From contig JAAZLP010000060.1 in the NCBI GenBank assembly GCA_012799265.1, forward strand, positions 1-18,603: a stretch of DNA of 18,603 bases. Reading direction: 5' to 3'. This document shows positions 14,493 to 18,603 of the stretch, in pieces (positions within the stretch are counted from its first letter, which is position 1; each line of letters begins with the position of its first letter). This DNA comes from Phyllobacteriaceae bacterium. Its GTDB lineage: Bacteria > Pseudomonadota > Alphaproteobacteria > Rhizobiales > Devosiaceae. The notes beneath the pieces were generated by a model that ran no database searches, was not told the DNA's origin, and was given only the letters and a program-made list of their open reading frames with translations. Made by a program: the position numbers and the translations under genes.

Positions 14493-15029
14493 CTATTCGC
14501 CCGTGACCATGACCGAGCCGTTTACCGGCGTGGTGCTCGGGGCTGGCCTCGGATTGGTCCAGGTCACGTCCGGCCCGTTAAGCGGGATGACCGAGAGGCT
14601 CATCTTGCCCGAGCCCTGCTGCAGCTGGCGCGCATGGGCGAGATAGATCAGCGAATTGTTGGCGCTGTCATAGATGCGGGTGACGCGCAGGGACTTCCAG
14701 ATGATGGAACGGGCCTGCTGGAAGATTTCCTCGCCACCCGGACGAGTGCTGATATCGCCCACAGTGATCGGGCCGACCGCGGAGCAATCGAGCGCCGAAT
14801 ATGACGGGTCCTCGAACCAGTTGCCCTGGCTGATACGGTCGATGAAGGAGCGGTTGAAGAAAGCCAGATGGCAGACGACGCCGTCGACATCCGGGTCGGC
14901 CACCGCCTCGACGGAAATGTCATTGCCGGTCCAGTCGACCCCGACATTGCCTACTTCACTGCGACTGCCACAGGCGACCAGGGCCAGGGCGGTGGTGGCG
15001 ATGACGGCCAGGCGGGCGATGGGGTGCAT
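14493..15029 (-). CDS. creA: CreA-family lipoprotein
   Basis: This 178-residue protein is predicted to be a lipoprotein: the signal peptide ends in the lipobox LVAC with C20 as the lipidated residue. The mature part follows the CreA family: VGNVGVDWTGNDISVEAVADP, then DVDGVVCHLAF, CSAVGPITVG, SIIWKSLRVTRIYDSANNSLI and YLAHARQLQQGS. Two mature cysteines (GVVC and ALDC) may pair. CreA is a periplasmic protein of unclear role, and the C-terminal tail NPRPAPSTTPVNGSV goes beyond the usual domain. The ATG at 15029 is set by GGAGG 5 bases upstream and by the lipoprotein signal; an upstream in-frame start (15083) adds only 18 residues. The ribosome site is inside a hairpin. It lies 60 bp after the ABC permease on the same strand, with which it may be cotranscribed. 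Confidence 0.82.
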   Translation of the reverse strand: MHPIARLAVIATTALALVACGSRSEVGNVGVDWTGNDISVEAVADPDVDGVVCHLAFFNRSFIDRISQGNWFEDPSYSALDCSAVGPITVGDISTRPGGEEIFQQARSIIWKSLRVTRIYDSANNSLIYLAHARQLQQGSGKMSLSVIPLNGPDVTWTNPRPAPSTTPVNGSVMVTGE

Positions 15030-15034
15030 GAAAG

Positions 15035-15053
15035 CCTCCAGAACAACTGGAGG
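15035..15053 (-). promoter_or_regulatory. Hairpin burying the creA Shine-Dalgarno sequence
   Basis: In the minus-strand mRNA, CCTCCAG-TTGTT-CTGGAGG forms a perfect 7-bp stem with a 5-base loop. The 3' arm contains GGAGG, 5 bases before the creA ATG. The structure could lower translation until opened by heat, a protein or upstream ribosomes. It lacks a U-tract, so it is not an ordinary terminator of the permease gene. Confidence 0.6.
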
Positions 15054-15089
15054 AAAGATGGGTTCTATCGAGCCCTCGCGCAAGGCGCG

Positions 15090-15908
15090 CTAGCGCCCAG
15101 TTCGTCGGTCCATGGCGTTTTCCAGCCAGCGCACGAGCAGGGAGAGCGAAATCGTCATGGTGAGATAGAGGAAAGCCACGACATTATAGGTCTCGAAGAA
15201 CAGGAAGCTCGATGACGAGGAGAGCTTGCCCAGTTGGGTAATGTCCTGAACGCCCAGCGCCGAGACCAGCGCGGAATCCTTGACCATGGAGACAAAGTCA
15301 TTACCCAGCGGCGGCAGGATGGTGCGGAGCGCCTGGGGGAAGATGATCAGGCGGAAGCAATGCCAGCGCGAAAGGCCCAGCGAGCGCGCCGCTTCGATCT
15401 GGCCCCGGTCCACCGCCTCGATGCCGGCGCGGAAAATCTCGGAGATGAAGGCTGAGTAGCAGATGGTGAGCGCAAAGATGGCGCGCCAGACGAAATCAAA
15501 GCCGCGGACCGTCGCCGGCGCGATCCAGCCCCAGTCGATGAAGGGCGCAAGCACGAAATTGAACGCGGCAACCAGCGCGGGCGCAGCGACGAAGGCGATG
15601 TAGAAAAGAAAGACGAGGATCGGGATGCCGCGGATGATCTCGACATAGAAGGTCGAAATCTCTCGCAGGACGCGATTGCCCGATGTGCGCGCCAGGGCAA
15701 CGAGAAGACCGACAACAGTTGCGGCCGCAAAGGCGAGCAGCGTCACCCAGAGCGTTGTCACTACGCCCGCCGAAAGCGTCCGGAAAATCGACGCATAGGT
15801 ATCGTTGGTGATGATGGCCCAGAGGCACAGCACAAAGAGGAGCAGGATCGCCAGCAGCCAATAGGGCAACCGGGCAAAGAGCGACGGGCTTTTACGACGA
15901 TAGCTCAT
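15090..15908 (-). CDS. Polar amino-acid-type ABC transporter permease (HisM/GlnP-like)
   Basis: This 272-residue inner-membrane protein has hydrophobic segments spread along its length and the ABC permease EAA loop EAARSLGLSRWHCFRLIIFP, which docks to the ATPase, at about residues 182-201. The earlier FYVEIIRGIPILVFLFY is a strong signature of the polar amino-acid uptake permeases. The ATG at 15908 is preferred to a TTG at 15914. Neither has a clear ribosome site, suggesting coupling or a weak start. It follows the binding-protein gene by 103 bp, with a REP-like palindrome between. No ATP-binding subunit lies next to it: creA follows instead, so the ATPase must come from another locus. Confidence 0.9.
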   Translation of the reverse strand: MSYRRKSPSLFARLPYWLLAILLLFVLCLWAIITNDTYASIFRTLSAGVVTTLWVTLLAFAAATVVGLLVALARTSGNRVLREISTFYVEIIRGIPILVFLFYIAFVAAPALVAAFNFVLAPFIDWGWIAPATVRGFDFVWRAIFALTICYSAFISEIFRAGIEAVDRGQIEAARSLGLSRWHCFRLIIFPQALRTILPPLGNDFVSMVKDSALVSALGVQDITQLGKLSSSSSFLFFETYNVVAFLYLTMTISLSLLVRWLENAMDRRTGR

Positions 15909-15956
15909 GGACAATCGGACTTTGCGCCAGAGGCGATGGGCAGGCGACCACCCTTA

Positions 15957-15979
15957 TCCCTCCCCGTGCCGGGGAGGGA
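15957..15979. repeat. REP-like GC-rich palindrome between binding protein and permease genes
   Basis: TCCCTCCCCG (15957-15966) and CGGGGAGGGA (15970-15979) form a 10-bp perfect stem with a TGC loop, preceded by CCCTTA. Such CTTATCCCTCCCC-type palindromes are common as dispersed intergenic repeats in alphaproteobacterial genomes, as I recall. At this position the mRNA stem could protect the upstream binding-protein message and lower expression of the permease. That role is inferred, as in other binding-protein operons. Confidence 0.6.
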
Positions 15980-16011
15980 AGCCTTGGAAAGCGGTCAGAA
16001 CAGCGCAGGGA

Positions 16012-16800
16012 CTACTGGGCTTCGGCGTATTCGAAGAACCAGTAATTGATCTTTTCGTCCAGCCAACCCTCTTCGCGCAGCTGGTCGAGCGCCGCGTTGA
16101 ACGGCTCGACGAGATCAGAGCCGGGGGTGAGAATGAAGCCGAAGGGGTCGGACTTGATTGCTTCGCCGGCCTGCTTGAAGGCACCGGGATCGGCGCCGAT
16201 ATAGCCCGCGGACGCCGCCTGATCGGCGATGATGGCATCAGCGTCGCCGGCCTTCACGGCCTGAACGGCAGCGCCAAAGCTGTCGAAGGTCTTGATGCGC
16301 GGATTGGCTTCGTCGCCATCGAGAACGTCATAGACCGCGGTGTAGAAGGAGGACGTGCCGGCCTGAGCCGCGAACAGCAGGTCTTCGTGCTCGGCAAAGC
16401 TTTCCGGGCCGTCGATGCGGGTTTCGTCCGCGCGGACGAGGAAATACTGCTCGACGGTGATGAAGGGATCGGTGAAGTCGATCTGCTCTTCACGCTCTGC
16501 GGTGATGGTGATGCCGTCAGCGCCGATATCGAACTGGCCGGTGCGCACCGATTCGATCATCACGTCCCAGGCGGTGAGGTTCCACTCGACCTTGGCATTG
16601 AGGCGCTTGGCGACCTCGTTGATGACGTCATATTCGAGGCCAATGCCCTGCCCGTCCGGCCCCGCAAAATTGAGCGGGTAATAGGCGTTCTCGGTCACCG
16701 CATGGATGACGCGGCCTTCGAGATTGGGCAGGTCCTGGGCAAAGGCAGAAGTGGCGAGCAGCGCCATGGCCGTGCCAGCGAGAAAGGCGTTTCTGATCAT
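16012..16800 (-). CDS. Polar amino-acid-type ABC transporter periplasmic binding protein (family 3)
   Basis: This 262-residue protein has a signal peptide (MIRNAFLAGTAMALLATSAF, cut near AFA-Q) and a complete family 3 periplasmic fold. It has YYPLNFAGPDGQGIGLEYDV in the first lobe, ESVRTGQFDIGADGITITAE with FTDPF following, and QAVKAGDADAIIADQAASA in the second lobe. The ligand is probably an amino acid or related small polar compound, but the exact one is not decidable here. The ATG at 16800 is chosen because the signal peptide starts there and GGGAG lies 10 bases upstream; the frame upstream to 17052 is shadow sequence. The ribosome site is inside a strong hairpin. The permease follows 103 bp downstream. 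It is the first gene of the ABC block, with the YegP-like gene 64 bp upstream. Confidence 0.9.
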   Translation of the reverse strand: MIRNAFLAGTAMALLATSAFAQDLPNLEGRVIHAVTENAYYPLNFAGPDGQGIGLEYDVINEVAKRLNAKVEWNLTAWDVMIESVRTGQFDIGADGITITAEREEQIDFTDPFITVEQYFLVRADETRIDGPESFAEHEDLLFAAQAGTSSFYTAVYDVLDGDEANPRIKTFDSFGAAVQAVKAGDADAIIADQAASAGYIGADPGAFKQAGEAIKSDPFGFILTPGSDLVEPFNAALDQLREEGWLDEKINYWFFEYAEAQ

Positions 16801-16801
16801 T

Positions 16802-16840
16802 GGTTGACGTCTCCCGGAGAATTTCACCGGGAGACTAACC
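16802..16840 (-). promoter_or_regulatory. Hairpin burying the Shine-Dalgarno of the ABC binding protein
   Basis: In the minus-strand mRNA, GTCTCCCGG (from 16835 to 16827) pairs with CCGGGAGAC (16817 to 16809) across a 9-base loop, and outer GGTT/AACC pairs extend it. The 3' arm contains the GGGAG ribosome site of the gene starting at 16800. No U-tract follows, so it is not a typical terminator for the YegP gene upstream. Translational control is inferred. Confidence 0.6.
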
Positions 16841-16864
16841 AGAGCCGTGAGGCTTGTGAATGCC

Positions 16865-17230
16865 TTACGCCTCAACAACCTCGGCGCCGGGGCCATTCTT
16901 CTTGAGCGATTCAATGGCGTTCTTGGCAGAGGCCTTGGAAGCATAGGTTTCGGTGCGGGCCATGGTTTCGCCATTGGAGGCAACGAAACGCACAAAATGC
17001 TGGCCGTCCTTGGATTCGACGATCTCGAAACGGTAGCCGGAACCGGTCTCATCCTTGGAGAGGTCCACGACGATGGCGTCGGGCGCGTTCTTTTTCAGGG
17101 ACTCGATGCCGCTCTTGGCGCTGGCCTTCTGCTTGTAGTTTTCCGACCAGAAGATCTTTTCGGAATTGTAGGAAAAATCGAACTTGAACTGATCGTTGGC
17201 GGCAGGAGTGATGTTGAACTTGTGTGCCAT
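16865..17230 (-). CDS. YegP-family (DUF1508) protein with two repeats
   Basis: This 121-residue protein is made of two DUF1508 units, about residues 15-55 (FKFDFSYNSEKIFWSENYKQ, then SAKSGIESLKKN) and 66-116 (YRFEIVESKDGQHFVRFVAS, then SKASAKNAIESLKKNGPGA). Each ends with the typical SAK-x-x-IESLKKN helix. There is no signal peptide. The family (YegP in E. coli) has no established function. The ATG at 17230 has GGGGAG 8 bases upstream; an earlier in-frame start adds 12 residues. It lies downstream of the SelT/SelW-like gene by 65 bp and upstream of the ABC binding protein by 64 bp, all on the minus strand. Confidence 0.85.
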   Translation of the reverse strand: MAHKFNITPAANDQFKFDFSYNSEKIFWSENYKQKASAKSGIESLKKNAPDAIVVDLSKDETGSGYRFEIVESKDGQHFVRFVASNGETMARTETYASKASAKNAIESLKKNGPGAEVVEA

Positions 17231-17295
17231 GACGCTGGCTCCCCGGTGAGTCTTGTGGGGAAACACTATCGCAATGACGGCGTTTGAAAAGTCCC

Positions 17296-17592
17296 CTAAC
17301 TGTCGCTGCCAATTCTGTCGACATGGCCGAGACTGCGTCCGGGGTCGAGGCGATCGCGGACCATCTGCTTGAGAACGCGACTGTCGGGGAAGCCCCCATC
17401 GCGCTTGCGCTCCCAGATGAGCTCGCCATCGTATTGAATTTCAAAGATGCCACCGGTCCCGGGGCGAAGGCTGACCTCACCCAATTCGAGGCTGAAGGTC
17501 GAGAGCAGTTCCTGCGCCATCCAGGCCGAACGCAACATCCAGTTGCACTGCGTGCAATAGGTGATGGTGACGACCGGCTTTTCGCCGCTCAT
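17296..17592 (-). CDS. SelT/SelW/SelH-family thioredoxin-like protein (CxxC form)
   Basis: This 98-residue protein has the Rdx-type start VVTITYCTQCNWMLRSAWMA, with redox cysteines C13 and C16. Eukaryotic selenoproteins of this family have selenocysteine in place of the second Cys. The remaining part (LRPGTGGIFEIQYDGELIWE, then GFPDSRVLKQMVRD) fits the family in length and pattern. It is probably a small cytoplasmic thiol redox protein of uncertain substrate. The ATG at 17592 overlaps the stop of the cyclic-nucleotide-binding-fold gene in an ATGA, so the two proteins are translationally coupled and may act together. Downstream is the YegP gene. Confidence 0.88.
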   Translation of the reverse strand: MSGEKPVVTITYCTQCNWMLRSAWMAQELLSTFSLELGEVSLRPGTGGIFEIQYDGELIWERKRDGGFPDSRVLKQMVRDRLDPGRSLGHVDRIGSDS

Positions 17593-18050
17593 CGCTTCTT
17601 CTTTTTGCCCGCCTCGGCGGGATCAACGAGGCTGGCGAGGATTTCATCGACGAGATCGAGATCCTGCCGCTTGCCCGCGGCCTGCTGCTGAAGGTCAACG
17701 AGATAGGAGGTGGTGTAATAGAGCCGCCGCGCCAGCATGGTGGCGATGTGGAGGGAAAATTCCGGACGCGTATCGAGAAAAGTCAGCGCGTCGGGGATTT
17801 CATAGGCACGCACGTCGGACAGCGCCTTGACCGTGGCCGAATGGGGCATATCGAGGAGAACAGCCATTTCCCCGAAGATCGAGCCCGGCTCGTCGACATG
17901 GGTGACCTGGGTGCGCTCGCGGATAACCTCGACCTGCCCTTCGATCAGGATCAGCAGTTTGCCGAGGCGCTCGCCCTCCGGCAGCATGTTCTGCCCGGAC
18001 TTGAACCGAACCTCTTCAAGCCCGCTGCAATAATCAAGAATGTCGGCCAA
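17589..18050 (-). CDS. Stand-alone cyclic-nucleotide-binding-fold (Crp N-terminal-like) protein
   Basis: This 153-residue protein consists of a cNMP-binding beta-barrel and a C-terminal helix (ARRLYYTTSYLVDLQQQAAG) followed by a lysine-rich tail, without a helix-turn-helix. The phosphate-cassette region reads GSIFGEMAVLLDMPHSATVK with E61 in place, but the residue normally Arg (as in PRSAT) is His at position 70, so classical cAMP binding is doubtful. There is no signal peptide or membrane segment. The start is a TTG at 18050, chosen because GAGGGAG is 7 bases upstream and the fold begins right after it; the frame is open 17 residues further to 18101. It overlaps the SelT/SelW-like gene by ATGA, so a redox-linked function is possible. 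Confidence 0.75.
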   Translation of the reverse strand: MADILDYCSGLEEVRFKSGQNMLPEGERLGKLLILIEGQVEVIRERTQVTHVDEPGSIFGEMAVLLDMPHSATVKALSDVRAYEIPDALTFLDTRPEFSLHIATMLARRLYYTTSYLVDLQQQAAGKRQDLDLVDEILASLVDPAEAGKKKKR

Positions 18051-18100
18051 GGTCCCGCTCCCTCTACGCTTTGAGGGCAATTTAATGCATGACCTCGGCA

Positions 18101-18130
18101 AAGCAAAGCCGCCCGAAATATCTGGCGGCT
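18101..18130 (-). terminator. Probable terminator of the DUF1236 gene
   Basis: AGCCGCC (minus strand, from 18130) pairs with GGCGGCT (to 18107) across a 10-base loop, followed by TTTGCTTT. It lies about 20 bp after the DUF1236 stop codon and before the start of the cNMP-fold gene. The T-run is interrupted, so strength is moderate. Confidence 0.6.
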
Positions 18131-18149
18131 CTGATTTTATTTGGTGCGC

Positions 18150-18603
18150 TTATTGAACCCAGATGACGGTACGGGTCGAGCTGTCGACCAGGGCCGGGCG
18201 GCCATTGAGATAGACATAGCCGTAATAGGGGTCGTTGGGGACCGGGGTGATGGTGACACCATCGGGCAGGACATAGCCCACCACGACATCGCCCTCAGCC
18301 TCGATCGGGTCGACCGGATTGGAGATGACGAAGTCGGTTGAGGACTGGCTCACCAGATAGCCCGGCGACTGCACGAGCGTGCGGGTATTGAGGTCCACGA
18401 TCCAGACGCGGCCATTGGCATAGATATAGCCATAGGCCGGGTCACCTTCGACCGGATATATGGTGACATTGTCCGGCACAACATAGCCGACATCGACGCT
18501 GCCATCGATCACGATGGGCTCAACCGGATTGGCGGATGCATAGTCGATGGTGGAGGAGGCAATACCGGCTTCGGCGCCGATCACGGCACCGGCAAAGCCG
18601 CCA
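18150..18603 (-). CDS. DUF1236-domain protein, N-terminus off the right edge (partial)
   Basis: The frame is open from the right edge to a TAA at 18150, giving 150 visible residues plus a stop. They start GGFAGAVIGAEAGIASS, a glycine-rich hydrophobic stretch, followed by two copies of a DUF1236-like unit. The first has VDVGYVVPDNVTIYPVEGDP, then YGYIYANGRVWIVDLNTRT. The second has VVVGYVLPDGVTITPVPNDP, then YGYVYLNGRPALVDSSTRTV. The family is common in Hyphomicrobiales and is usually exported or envelope-associated, with no known activity. The true start and any signal peptide are beyond the window. It is on the same strand as the following cNMP-fold gene but separated by a terminator. Confidence 0.75.
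   Translation of the reverse strand, partial: GGFAGAVIGAEAGIASSTIDYASANPVEPIVIDGSVDVGYVVPDNVTIYPVEGDPAYGYIYANGRVWIVDLNTRTLVQSPGYLVSQSSTDFVISNPVDPIEAEGDVVVGYVLPDGVTITPVPNDPYYGYVYLNGRPALVDSSTRTVIWVQ

Noticed and set aside
15957..15979. Rho-independent terminator between binding protein and permease genes
   Set aside because: The stem is strong but no T-run follows in the minus direction, and the genes are functionally linked, so a REP-like palindrome is the better call.
15907..16905. 332-codon plus-strand frame
   Set aside because: It is antisense to the family 3 binding protein, whose signal peptide and motifs are clear.

Overview
The window looks like chromosomal DNA of an alphaproteobacterium, most likely order Hyphomicrobiales and possibly Devosia-like. 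The base composition is GC-rich. Alphaproteobacterial markers are an MmcB-type DNA repair gene, a DUF1236 protein, a pseudo-receiver ending in YFGPDRR, and a dense cluster of GANTC (CcrM-type) sites. The genus is an inference. No tRNA, rRNA, insertion sequence, phage gene or CRISPR array was seen.

Left part (1-9113). A partial, Tat-exported family 1 solute-binding protein reads leftward off the edge and is divergent from a LysR regulator. The 398 bp between them holds several dyads that look like operators. A 975-residue FAD plus Fe-S 2-hydroxyacid dehydrogenase follows and ends at a strong terminator shared with a convergent periplasmic SH3-like gene. That gene is divergent from a D-2-hydroxyacid dehydrogenase homologue in which the usual catalytic Glu position is not Glu. 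An exported unknown protein then leads into rbfA-truB, which here lack their usual infB and rpsO-pnp neighbours.

Right part (9141-18603). Every gene is on the minus strand. In transcription order from the right edge they are: a partial DUF1236 protein; a stand-alone cyclic-nucleotide-binding-fold protein overlapping a SelT/SelW-like protein by ATGA; a DUF1508 (YegP) protein; a polar amino-acid ABC binding protein and permease; a CreA-family lipoprotein; a 1-Cys peroxiredoxin; a small RlpA-like protein; a pseudo-receiver; two tandem paralogous MFS transporters; and mmcB. The second MFS copy is broken by one in-frame amber codon, and mmcB starts inside its end.

The observations most worth following are: two hairpins that bury the Shine-Dalgarno sequences of the ABC binding protein and creA; six GANTC sites in about 127 bp of a gene-free stretch upstream of the RlpA-like gene, next to a structured repeat block; the amber-interrupted MFS coupled to mmcB; and enzymes or sensors missing expected key residues (the D-2-hydroxyacid dehydrogenase, the cNMP-fold protein and the pseudo-receiver). 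I did not find a clear, complete new defence or mobile system.
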